From Bacteroidales bacterium (GTDB taxonomy: Bacteria; Bacteroidota; Bacteroidia; Bacteroidales; P3), in NCBI GenBank assembly GCA_031274555.1, contig JAISPZ010000057.1, positions 1-32,964 on the forward strand: a stretch of DNA of 32,964 nt. Reading direction: 5' to 3'. The notes under the pieces were generated by a model. The model had not been told where the DNA came from and made no database searches. It was given only the letters and a program-made list of their open reading frames with translations. Position numbers and translations under genes: made by a program. Below are positions 27,601-32,964 of this stretch, piece by piece (position 1 is the stretch's first letter; every line of letters begins with the position of its first letter).

Positions 27601-28215
27601 ACAGCAATTGTAGAGCCTGCTGCAGATTCGGCAGAATTTACTAACGAAGAAACAATCTCGGCAGTAATCAGGAATGTTGGCACAAGAACTATCAGTGGTA
27701 GTATGTTTGGTTCACTTACTGTGGATTTATGGTATTCTATTGATGGAGGCGAGGCTATAAACGGTCAATACAACATCAACGGCACTACGGGTGGTTCGGA
27801 CAATCCCCACTTATTAGCTGGCGAATCCGTCACATTTGTTTTTGAAACAAAAGCGGATTTAAGTGTTAAGGGCGGTCATAACATTAAGGTATGGGCATCG
27901 ACAATTTCGCAAGATGTGGACTTGACAAACGACACTATTTCGAGAGTCGTTATAAACAATAAACTTGGTGTGGGCAACTCCACGCTGAGTTCCGCACCTA
28001 AAGTGTCTGTTTACCCCAACCCGACCACCGGACACTTCAACGTAACCGTTTCTAACGAAGCCACGATGGAAGTTATCACCGTTACAGGAGTAACAATTCG
28101 CAGGGAAGTTGTTTCGGGCACGAAAGAACTGTCCCTCTCCAACGCGGGTATTTACCTCCTGCGCTTCATCGACAAGCAAGGTCGCACAACGACCCAACGC
28201 TTGATTGTCAAGTAA
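21670..28215 (+). CDS. Second giant T9SS-secreted adhesin with cleaved-adhesin and CARDB repeats
   Basis: The protein has 2181 residues. ATG 21670, after an A-rich leader, opens into a signal peptide (MKKLLLLLVLSLAYFAGGAQ). Six cleaved-adhesin modules begin near residues 31, 338, 608, 911, 1176 and 1451. Each has a PY-type GFE opening, a conserved CW, and an FRVGYSTT core with a YIDDI end. CARDB modules separate them and carry NNG/NTG and YTIKAW-type strands. From about 1614 to 2090 there are only CARDB-like modules, about four in a row. The type IX tail is at about 2108-2181 (SVYPNPTTGHF), so the protein should cross the outer membrane and be cleaved or anchored on the surface. It uses the same two module types as the 9758-17479 protein but lacks its propeller and N-terminal Ig/Fn3 part. 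No catalytic domain was seen, so adhesion or matrix binding is inferred. Confidence 0.85.
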   Translation: MKKLLLLLVLSLAYFAGGAQCNDPVDVSVAPYTQGFETVGVSAGYQPTIDSMAKICWTVMAECPQSPNVTGTENIQWGIKAALVGWAYPAPSNAWRFSAFSHVNSGTGYSVCDDKDIETNYLISPKLETTSNAKYISFYWRASSTTKEKIQVGYSTNSTIDTTTFTWGPLMNATGSSMARYENKTIPGNATYIAIRFVAAGYSDFVNIDNIEIGMLQANAATLTGFVHPADSVMGNLTDSESITVEIKNYGSDAITDQNVKFTYQIVEDGVTFQETPQTFSLAGGVTGTYTFSMPADLGAYKTYTIRAWIDLTGDANHDDDTIEMTVRNMDCQILSNLPYSQGFENIDATLCWTGISNNTQNTPAISTDQGNSGTKSWQFTSATTATGAIANIYTQYLISPVLANDGSAHNLTFYQRQSANVAPVLCAGYSTTGNNVEDFTWGGPLRTTVGNAWQKSPNIRIPENAKYIAFRFAPENNGLTMFIDDIEITAIPATDLALTSFVNLPANAANLTATEAVEVTITNNGTTTYNDEPISLHLNVDGLVYYATESAVTLAPGESSTVHFANVGLGLFTSYPLIASFDALAVGADANDTLKMTVTNRTCGITAPYSQNFQSADMMNCWKTYSANYQNAYGSGLTNPMGFVTDATAPFKTGNQAFRFSSNNKIYPTVTGTYEDLKQVLITPKIAVGSDPKVLKFWYKTNSDDRYGEFRIGYATTNPVSYNDGEIYNPAALTWSSPVDSVKTSTWQEYVTTIPAITEYVAIEWKPVSGNLPTIGAGSNARFFVIDSLTIAEMPSVGASVTAITQPAAVSTDLTNSEVVKATIYNAGSTTIANYKITLEIDNTIKVTEFKNNVNITSLTSYEHTFAAVDGLEGAGNHTIRVWIDVAEDVDKNDDTVSQVINNIHCAITSYPVEINFESEIAPCWTSLSKKGNSWFGRYNMGNEAYSGSYVWRFYFNSGGDDQFLFTPELSTDKVKRVEFYYKKESNSHNEPFRVGYSTTTRDTAAFTWLELVNDATLSWKKYTSNPIPAEAKYIAIKFQQPENNYFLYIDDLTITGTDPVDNEAAITAVVYPQANNKDLTDNEKVTITLANNGTAMMSNFPVYLSVNGGEPIEEMVQTSITPYTTADYEFSTGIDLSVAATYEIKVWVALSGDADQDNDTLTVSVENVICEITGYPYLLPFENTDFLECWTAVAADPSSDNADINDNSGWGVRADEKHSGTKSWRFSSCNVDATNYDQYLVSPKLSATSGNKSLSFYYKRYSTYERFMVGYSTTTPDIAAFTWSDTIGTAYPVDWTEFSTLTIPNNALYVAIRYNPDASRFYIWIDDLAIGEVLATDVALTAINEPVSGSNLTSSENVKIAFKNAGSSAITAMDAHYQVDDQGVVTESIQYVNYTSGQSGTHDFVVPADLSETGTHTIKVWLTLPGDLDANNDTLSVTIENIDCTNTSLPYTFGFEENEIAKLACWTTAAVNASYEGTISTEAVYAHSGTNSWSFAGTSYAPYYQYLITPVLPVTNEKQFSFYYMPRNVDYPERFRVGYSTTDNDTASFVWGNIITWRTGKLGDTSCNVTIPQNAKYAAIQFVGGWNNGGDDYGYSIGLYIDDISITESKRDAKILSIASPNTYGAADFTANNDVEVQLEVENTGDVPLDSVYCSYVFNGGAQVSEWVDRSLSPIRVGGKPTLAMSQRIDMSRLGQHTLKAWVNVAIGGNIAPTADTVEKTYNVIAAPYTEFSVPAIVRPDSVIMELTDTVAVTFKNTGTKDIGTIFGETVTMYYSVNDGEAVSEICTFGGFGGLYATLTPNSEATYKFATPVTFATTGTYTIKAWAAIVPMIGSNPPQYSIDTAVKTVRVASKQPNAEIDYINAPTPGEGQFTAATSVALMAKNTGTVNLDSFWCYMVVDGGEAVSELVVTPTPVEPTRSRSLWLNNTADLSALGPHTIKAWIKAVYGGVVLDSVKSVTGSYTTVPAPYTDLAVTAIVEPAADSAEFTNEETISAVIRNVGTRTISGSMFGSLTVDLWYSIDGGEAINGQYNINGTTGGSDNPHLLAGESVTFVFETKADLSVKGGHNIKVWASTISQDVDLTNDTISRVVINNKLGVGNSTLSSAPKVSVYPNPTTGHFNVTVSNEATMEVITVTGVTIRREVVSGTKELSLSNAGIYLLRFIDKQGRTTTQRLIVK

Positions 28216-28233
28216 AACATTCCCCTTTACATC

Positions 28234-28269
28234 AAAAAAAGGCGACTTCCCAAGAAGTCGCCTTTTTTT
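28234..28269 (+). terminator. Strong intrinsic terminator of the second giant adhesin
   Basis: GGCGACTTC (28241-28249) pairs perfectly with GAAGTCGCC (28254-28262) around CCAA. The stem is flanked by seven A residues before (28234-28240) and seven T residues after (28263-28269). It sits 18 bases after the adhesin stop codon and may work in both directions. Confidence 0.95.
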
Positions 28270-28305
28270 ATTCGGAATTGTTATTCGCTCGGAAAATCAT
28301 GCGGA

Positions 28306-28337
28306 TTTGCTTTTCATTCGGCATAATCGTAACTTTG
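28306..28337 (+). promoter_or_regulatory. Bacteroidetes-type promoter before the 36-base repeats
   Basis: TTTG at 28306-28309, 20 bases, then TAACTTTG at 28330-28337 is a full match to the Bacteroidetes -33/-7 consensus. Transcription would start near 28344. The transcript would run through the two 36-base repeats and, with no terminator seen, into the permease and DNA ligase genes. Confidence 0.65.
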
Positions 28338-28366
28338 CAGGCTTTATCGGAATTTATGAAACGAGC

Positions 28367-28528
28367 ATGACAAACATTGCACCCGAAGACAATTGTTGGA
28401 GCAGCGAGAGCAATGGAAGTTTGCTTGCATTGCCGAGTCGCGAACAACTAACAAGCCCGTATTTGCAGCTCTTAGGGGATGGAAGTTTGCTTGCATTGCC
28501 GAGTCGCGAACAACAATCATGTAAATAA
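28367..28528 (+). CDS. Possible small ORF of 53 codons containing the duplicated segment
   Basis: ATG 28367 lies about 23 bases after the predicted transcription start and opens a 53-residue frame. GSLLALPSREQ occurs twice in it, because the 36-base repeat has a 66-base period that equals 22 codons. The frame is not recognised. The protein has no signal peptide, hydrophobic span or known motif. The repeat may equally be non-coding, in which case this is leader RNA of the permease gene. I keep it as a low-confidence candidate because promoter, start and repeat phase agree. Confidence 0.25.
   Translation: MTNIAPEDNCWSSESNGSLLALPSREQLTSPYLQLLGDGSLLALPSREQQSCK
28413..28514. repeat. Two identical 36-base direct repeats separated by 30 bases
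   Basis: Copies at 28413-28448 and 28479-28514 are identical over all 36 bases and diverge at once on both sides. Each begins ATGGAAGTTTGC and ends CGCGAACAAC; read on the minus strand they begin GTTGTTCGCG. The 30-base interval is 28449-28478. The 36/30 geometry is that of a CRISPR repeat-spacer unit, but there are only two repeats, no cas gene in the window and no clear internal palindrome beyond TCGCGA. A dispersed genomic repeat or a duplicated coding segment is equally possible. Confidence 0.9.
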
Positions 28529-28579
28529 CTGTTTGTTGGCGAGTTCCATACGACATAATGAAAAACAATTTACAAACGT

Positions 28580-29980
28580 ATGAAAAAATTTGACAGGTTT
28601 TTAATTAGACAATATCTCGGTCCTCTTGTTTTGACATTTTTTATCGCGATATTCGTTCTTCTTTTGCAATTTTTGTGGAAGTATATGGATGATCTTGTGG
28701 GCAAGGGGCTTGGGTTTGTCATAGTTGCGAAGTTTATTATGTATGCCTGTTGGACGTTTGTTCCAATGGCACTTCCGCTCGCGGTGTTGCTTTCTTCGCT
28801 TATGCTTTTCGGCAATCTTGGCGAAAGATATGAGCTTGTGGCGTTGAAATCGTCAGGTATCCCGCTTCGCAGGGCGATGTTGCCAATTGCAATTGTGAAT
28901 GTTTTAGTATGCTGTTTGGCGTTTTATTTTTCAAACAATATGGTGCCTGAAGCCTATCTGAAATACAGAGTTTTATACTACGAAATTCGCACGAAAAAGC
29001 CGACCGTAAATATTATTCCGGGTGAATATTATACGCAGATAGAGGGCTACACAATAAGGATTAGTGGAAAGAAAGACGGCGGAAATACGCTCGAAAATGT
29101 TCAGATTTATGACCATACCGAGCGCAAAGGTAACACTCGTGTTACAATGGCACGTACAGGTAAAATGCACGTTACGGACGATGAAAAATATCTTATTTTT
29201 GATCTTTATGACGGTAATACTTATGGTGAAAATTTAGATGAGCGGTCACGTCAGAGAAGGGAAAATCCTCGCGACTATTCACCCGTAAATCCTTTTACTC
29301 GCGTGTCTTTCAAACAACAGCAAATAGTTCTTGATATTTCTTCTTTTCAGATGCAGCAGATAGACAAAAGTTTTTACGAAAAACATGAAAAGTCTATGCC
29401 TGCATCCGCGCTTTTAATGCAAATGGATACTGCAAAACAATATGAGAGCAAGAGAATACAGGAACTTGTCGCAAACTATAACGGTCGCAATTATTATTTG
29501 ACTTCATATTTTTCAAACGACAGTCTGAACGAAGTGCTTTTTGTGGGGGACAGTTCTTCGCTTCCACCCATCAGCAAAAGCCTCTTATCGTCTTCCGAAG
29601 CTGCAGCACAGACAATGATTTCGGATGTGAGTTATTTTGGCACAAACGTGACGTATCTTAAATCGCGTTACGCTTCTTATGCTGTCGAATGGCATCGTAA
29701 ATATGCTTTTTCCTTTGCGTGTATTGTCCTCTTTCTGCTCGGCGCACCACTCGGAGCGATTATTCGCAAAGGCGGACTTGGTATGCCGATGGTTGTAGCA
29801 ATTCTGCTTTTTATTTTTTATTACATAATATCTGTAATAGGCGAAAAATCGGCACTTGAAGGGTCTATCTCAAGTTTTTGGGGAGTATGGATTTCACCCA
29901 TAATATTCCTGCCGTTCGGAGTTTTTTTGACGTTACAAGCTACCGTTGATGCTGATTTCTTGCAAGAATTTGGCTCATAA
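28580..29980 (+). CDS. LptF/LptG family (YjgP/YjgQ) lipopolysaccharide export permease
   Basis: The protein has 466 residues. This family forms the membrane part of the LptBFG ABC transporter that extracts LPS from the inner membrane and passes it to the LptC/LptA bridge. It opens with FDRFLIRQYLGPLVLTFF, the family's amphipathic entry and first transmembrane helix. Helices at about residues 12-35, 50-75 and 100-118 come next, with the conserved GERYELVALKSSGIP cytoplasmic loop between the second and third. A long periplasmic domain follows (about 120-370), rich in beta strands, then three C-terminal helices from FSFACIVLFLLGAPLGAIIRKGGLG onwards. It is somewhat longer than the E. coli proteins because of the periplasmic domain, as is common in Bacteroidetes. 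LptF and LptG cannot be told apart here. Twelve bases separate it from ligA, so the two are probably one operon. Confidence 0.9.
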   Translation: MKKFDRFLIRQYLGPLVLTFFIAIFVLLLQFLWKYMDDLVGKGLGFVIVAKFIMYACWTFVPMALPLAVLLSSLMLFGNLGERYELVALKSSGIPLRRAMLPIAIVNVLVCCLAFYFSNNMVPEAYLKYRVLYYEIRTKKPTVNIIPGEYYTQIEGYTIRISGKKDGGNTLENVQIYDHTERKGNTRVTMARTGKMHVTDDEKYLIFDLYDGNTYGENLDERSRQRRENPRDYSPVNPFTRVSFKQQQIVLDISSFQMQQIDKSFYEKHEKSMPASALLMQMDTAKQYESKRIQELVANYNGRNYYLTSYFSNDSLNEVLFVGDSSSLPPISKSLLSSSEAAAQTMISDVSYFGTNVTYLKSRYASYAVEWHRKYAFSFACIVLFLLGAPLGAIIRKGGLGMPMVVAILLFIFYYIISVIGEKSALEGSISSFWGVWISPIIFLPFGVFLTLQATVDADFLQEFGS

Positions 29981-29992
29981 TTTTGTACCATA

Positions 29993-32737
29993 ATGACGGA
30001 ACAGGAAGCTAAAGTTAGGATAAGGCAATTGGTTGATGACCTGAACAGGCACAGCTATCTGTATTATGTCTTGGATAGTCCTGTGATTTCTGATTATGAT
30101 TTTGATATTCTGTTAAAGGAGTTGGAAAGTTTGGAGGCACAGTATCCGCAGTTTGTGTTTCCTGACTCGCCTACCGCTCGCGTTGGTGGAGAACCTGTAA
30201 AAAATTTTATGACGGTGGTTCATAAAGTGCCGATGTTTTCGCTCGGCAATACTTATTCGAGAGAGGAAATTGCGGACTTTGACAGGCGTGTTCGTGAGTT
30301 TGTTGGGGGGGGGGGCGGGTTTGCTGACGGCGCAGGGTATGGGGGTGGTAGCGGTAGTGGGCTTGCTGACGGCGCAGGGTATGGGGACGGTAGTGGTAGC
30401 GGTTTTGCTGACGGTGCAGGGTATGGGGGTGGTAGTGGTAGTGGTCTTGCTGACGGCGCAGGATATGGGGACGGCAGTGGCAGTGGCAGCGGTAGCGGGT
30501 TTGCTGACGGCACAGGATATGGGGGTGGCAACATTCCGTTCAACTACGTTTGCGAATTGAAATATGACGGACTTTCAATCTCACTCGAATACAACAACGG
30601 ACTTCTAACACGCGCCGTTACACGGGGAGATGGCACAAAAGGTGATGATGTAACATCAAACGTGCGCACAATAAAAAGTATTCCTTTAAAACTTCAAGGC
30701 AGTGGCTATCCGCAGCATTTCACCATAAGGGGTGAAGTTGTAATGCCTCATTCTTCCTTTAAAATGCTCAATGCTCAAAGAGAAGAAATAGGATTAGAAA
30801 AATTTGCAAATCCCCGCAATGCTGCTTCGGGAAGTTTGAAACTTCAAGACCCGAAACAGGTTGCAGAAAGGAGTCTTGACTGTTTTCTTTATTTTTTGAT
30901 AAGTGATGAAATAGCTGAACCGCTTCACGAAAATCGCCTTAAAATGGCTGCCCAATGGGGCTTCAAAACAGGCAACTATTATCGTGTCTGCAATAATCTG
31001 CAAGAGATATATGATTATATAGATTATTGGGATATACAGCGCAAAGCATTGCCGTTCGACACCGACGGAGTAGTAATAAAAGTTAATCAGACAAATCTTT
31101 GGTCTTCTATTGGTGTTACCGCGAAATTTCCGCGATGGGCTATCGCATATAAATTCAAAGCCGAAAGGGTTGAAACAAAAATAATGTCTGTCGATTTTCA
31201 AGTTGGCAGAACAGGCAGAATTACTCCTGTCGCAAATCTCTGTCCTGTACAACTTGCAGGAACAACGGTGCAACGCGCAACGCTGAATAGTGAAGGTTTT
31301 ATAAGGGATTTGGATGTGCGCATCGGCGACACTGTTTTTGTAGAAAAAGGTGGTGAGGTTATTCCAAAAATTGTTGGTGTGAATTTGGAAAAACGTCCTC
31401 TGCATACGCCTCCATTCAGATTTATTGAAAATTGTCCTGAATGTGGTACGACTCTTGTTAAAGGGGATGACGAGGAAATTCATTTTTGTCCCAACAGTGC
31501 AAAATGTCCGCCACAGGTAAAAGGACTTCTGTCGCATTTTGTGTCGCGCAAGGCAATGGATATTTTTTCGCTCGGTGATGAAAGAATAGATTTGCTGTAC
31601 AGAAATGCAGGAGTGAGAAATGTCGCAGATTTGTACGATTTAAAGTTTGACGATTTGTTTATGCTTGGAAGTGATAGTGGCTTGTTTTCTGCGCCTGCCG
31701 AAGTGGTGTCTGCTGATGGGGCTGTCGCTGATGGGGCGGTGTCTGCTGATGGGGTGTTTGCTGATGGGGCTGTCGCTGATGGGGTGATGTCTGCTGCTGA
31801 TGGGGCTGTCGCTGATGGGGCGGTGTCTGCTGCTAATGGGGCTACCGCTGATGAGGTGATGTCTGCTGCTGATGGGGCTGTCGCTGATGGGGTGATGTCT
31901 GCTGCTAATGGGATGTTTGCTGATGGGGCTGTCGTTGATGGGGTGACATCTGCTGCTAATGGGATGTTTGCTGATGGGGCTGTCGCTGATGATGGGATGT
32001 CTGCTAATGGGGCTGTCGCTGATGGGGTGATGTCTGCTGCTGATGGGGCGGTGTCTGCTGTTACCGAAATGTCTGCTGCGCCCACACCTGCTAAAACTTC
32101 TTCTGCTGCCGCTGGGCTTGCGACTACTCCTGTTGATTTGTTTTCCGCACTTTCATCCCCCTCGTCCACTGTCCCCGAAAAAAAACAAAGCGTACTGAAA
32201 GAAAAATCAGTAGAGAATATACTTGAGGGTATAAACAATTCAAAGAAAGTTCCTTTTGAACGTGTGCTCTATGCAATAGGAATACGCTACGTTGGAGAAG
32301 TTACGGCAAAACATCTCGCACGTCATTTTTCCTCAATGGATAATTTGCAAAAAGCGACAATCGAGGAACTTATTGATGTTGAAGAAGTTGGGGAAATTGT
32401 TGCAAAAAGTATATTCGATTTTTTTGCTTCAGCCGAAAACACTACCATAATAGAGCGTCTTAAAAGTCATGGACTTCAAATGGAAACAACCGCAAAAATC
32501 ATCGGTGGCGTTTTATCTGGAACTACTTGGGTAGTGAGCGGTGTATTCACCGTTTCTCGCGATGAAATAAAATCCATGATTGAACAGAACGGTGGCAAAA
32601 TTTCTTCGAGCATTTCTTCAAAAACAAATTATCTTCTCGCGGGTGAAAATGTTGGACCAGAAAAAAAGAAAAAAGCGGAAGCCTTAGAAATAAAAATGGT
32701 TAGTGAGCAGGAATTTAGAGAAATGATACGAAATTAA
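29993..32737 (+). CDS. ligA: NAD-dependent DNA ligase LigA with two long in-frame repeat insertions
   Basis: LigA seals DNA nicks using NAD and is normally essential. The protein has 914 residues against roughly 670 for the family. Two insertions of about 75 and 177 residues explain the excess, leaving about 662. Domain Ia is at the N-terminus (YLYYVLDSPVISDYDFD). K190 in CELKYDG is the adenylated lysine, followed by TRGDGTKGDDV. The OB fold holds VGRTGRITPVA and the zinc finger uses C481, C484, C499 and C505. Helix-hairpin-helix repeats follow (about 540-830) and a BRCT domain ends the protein (about 838-914). Insertion 1 (about 105-179) sits just before the adenylation motif and is a Gly/Ser/Ala/Asp repeat. 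Insertion 2 (about 559-735) sits in the helix-hairpin-helix loop directly before KEKSVENILEGI. All family motifs survive, so the enzyme is probably active. It follows the permease gene by 12 bases. Confidence 0.93.
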   Translation: MTEQEAKVRIRQLVDDLNRHSYLYYVLDSPVISDYDFDILLKELESLEAQYPQFVFPDSPTARVGGEPVKNFMTVVHKVPMFSLGNTYSREEIADFDRRVREFVGGGGGFADGAGYGGGSGSGLADGAGYGDGSGSGFADGAGYGGGSGSGLADGAGYGDGSGSGSGSGFADGTGYGGGNIPFNYVCELKYDGLSISLEYNNGLLTRAVTRGDGTKGDDVTSNVRTIKSIPLKLQGSGYPQHFTIRGEVVMPHSSFKMLNAQREEIGLEKFANPRNAASGSLKLQDPKQVAERSLDCFLYFLISDEIAEPLHENRLKMAAQWGFKTGNYYRVCNNLQEIYDYIDYWDIQRKALPFDTDGVVIKVNQTNLWSSIGVTAKFPRWAIAYKFKAERVETKIMSVDFQVGRTGRITPVANLCPVQLAGTTVQRATLNSEGFIRDLDVRIGDTVFVEKGGEVIPKIVGVNLEKRPLHTPPFRFIENCPECGTTLVKGDDEEIHFCPNSAKCPPQVKGLLSHFVSRKAMDIFSLGDERIDLLYRNAGVRNVADLYDLKFDDLFMLGSDSGLFSAPAEVVSADGAVADGAVSADGVFADGAVADGVMSAADGAVADGAVSAANGATADEVMSAADGAVADGVMSAANGMFADGAVVDGVTSAANGMFADGAVADDGMSANGAVADGVMSAADGAVSAVTEMSAAPTPAKTSSAAAGLATTPVDLFSALSSPSSTVPEKKQSVLKEKSVENILEGINNSKKVPFERVLYAIGIRYVGEVTAKHLARHFSSMDNLQKATIEELIDVEEVGEIVAKSIFDFFASAENTTIIERLKSHGLQMETTAKIIGGVLSGTTWVVSGVFTVSRDEIKSMIEQNGGKISSSISSKTNYLLAGENVGPEKKKKAEALEIKMVSEQEFREMIRN
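30305..30534 (+). repeat. In-frame 42-base minisatellite with an 11-G run inside ligA
   Basis: The tract begins with eleven consecutive G (30305-30315). It then has about 4.7 copies of a 42-base unit encoding FADGAGYGGGSGSG or LADGAGYGDGSGSG. The F...G and L...D versions alternate, so an 84-base unit was probably duplicated after an earlier duplication. The fourth unit carries extra SGSG codons. Every length change visible is a multiple of three. Confidence 0.95.
31706..32060 (+). repeat. In-frame GCTGATGGGG-rich repeat array inside ligA
   Basis: Degenerate units built on GCTGATGGGG and GTGTCTGCT or ATGTCTGCTGCT encode runs such as SADGAVADGAV, MSAADGAVADG and MSAANGMFADG. Unit lengths vary but all keep the frame. 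The core GCTGA(C/T)GG is shared with the 30305-30534 array, hinting at a common origin. A further Ala/Pro/Ser/Thr-rich stretch of about 45 residues (to about 32197) completes the insertion and lacks clear periodicity. Confidence 0.9.
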
Positions 32738-32741
32738 CTTA

Positions 32742-32964
32742 GTGAAAATTTTCGGGGGTGTGACGTTCGAGGGGGCGCGGGGGCGGGAGCTGTACGCTGT
32801 TGCTGAAAATGCTTCACGGGTTGGGGCGCGGGGGCTGTACGCTGTTGCTGAAAATGCTTCAAGGGTTGGGGCGCGGGGGCGGGAGCTGTACGCTGTTGCT
32901 GAAAATGTTTCAAGGGTTGGGGCGCGTGGGCGGGAGCTGTACGCTGTTGCTGAAATGTTTCAAG
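32742..32964 (+). CDS. Possible partial ORF of 17-residue repeats, running off the window
   Basis: GTG 32742, four bases after the ligA stop, opens a frame (VKIFGGVTFEGARGRELY and on) with no stop to the end of the window. It encodes repeats of GARGRELYAVAENASRV; the second copy lacks two codons (RE). The last copy lost one A in the GAAAAT run, which shifts the frame there. The repeats keep phase for three copies, which favours coding, but no ATG and no recognised domain are present. A non-coding minisatellite is a fair alternative. Confidence 0.3.
   Translation, partial: MKIFGGVTFEGARGRELYAVAENASRVGARGLYAVAENASRVGARGRELYAVAENVSRVGARGRELYAVAEMFQ
32772..32964. repeat. Tandem 51/45-base minisatellite at the window edge
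   Basis: The word GCTGTACGCTG recurs at 32789, 32834, 32885 and 32936, giving periods of 45, 51 and 51 bases. The 45-base copy lacks six bases (CGGGAG). Units are over 90 percent alike by eye, so the expansion is recent. The array is cut by the window end and its full length is unknown. Confidence 0.95.

Noticed and set aside
28413-28514. Confirmed CRISPR array
   Set aside because: The repeat and spacer lengths fit, but two repeats, one interval and no cas gene in view are not enough. It is kept as a repeat with CRISPR as one hypothesis.
30253-30560. Alternative frames on both strands through the first ligA insertion
   Set aside because: They exist only because the GC-rich repeat has no stops. 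LigA continuity on either side fixes the true frame.
31480-32238. Long minus-strand open frame across the ligA repeat region
   Set aside because: The repeats lack stop codons on both strands. The frame mirrors the repeat array and has no other coding sign.

Overview
The window reads as a chromosomal segment of a Bacteroidetes bacterium, most likely of the order Bacteroidales. Three giant secreted proteins end in a type IX secretion (Por-type) C-terminal domain with the YPNP/APNP motif. Several start regions carry the Bacteroidetes promoter pattern, TTTG or TTG, about 20 bases, then TAnnTTTG. Start codons sit behind A-rich leaders without Shine-Dalgarno sequences. No rRNA or tRNA gene was recognised. 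The assignment rests on these traits and not on a database match.

Layout. 1-131: a strong terminator from an upstream gene, then a short leader. 132-7097: one secreted protein carrying both a GH81 endo-beta-1,3-glucanase and a GH3 beta-glucosidase, apparently a one-chain laminarin degrader. 7159-8064: a sugar nucleotidyltransferase. 8065-8388: a spacer with a GC-rich palindromic element. 8389-9653: an AT-rich accessory patch with a hicA toxin gene that looks frameshifted, an intact hicB, and a SprT-like metalloprotease. 9758-17479: a 2573-residue T9SS adhesin with alternating cleaved-adhesin and CARDB modules. 17655-21118, minus strand: a two-gene AAA+ ATPase / subtilisin-like protease operon that I assign to the IetAS anti-phage system. 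21119-21669: a divergent control region with an (AG)18 microsatellite and two perfect hairpins. 21670-28215: a second giant T9SS adhesin built from the same modules, closed by a strong terminator. 28270-28579: a good promoter, then two identical 36-base repeats 30 bases apart, partly inside a possible 53-codon ORF. 28580-29980: an LptF/LptG-family permease. 29993-32737: NAD-dependent DNA ligase LigA carrying two large in-frame repeat insertions. 32742 to the edge: an array of 51/45-base tandem repeats.

How it fits together. The secreted proteins point to a particle- or surface-associated glycan degrader. The glucanase would cut beta-1,3-glucan outside the cell, and the adhesins would mediate attachment. 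The ietAS and hicAB segments look lower in GC than the glucanase gene by eye and are probably acquired. The strongest leads are the repeat-expanded LigA, with an 11-G run inside an essential gene, and the neighbouring frame-preserving repeat array. Next come the promoter-driven 36/30 repeat pair, the microsatellite upstream of the second adhesin, the GH81-GH3 fusion with a nested domain, and the decayed hicA. ietAS itself is a described system.
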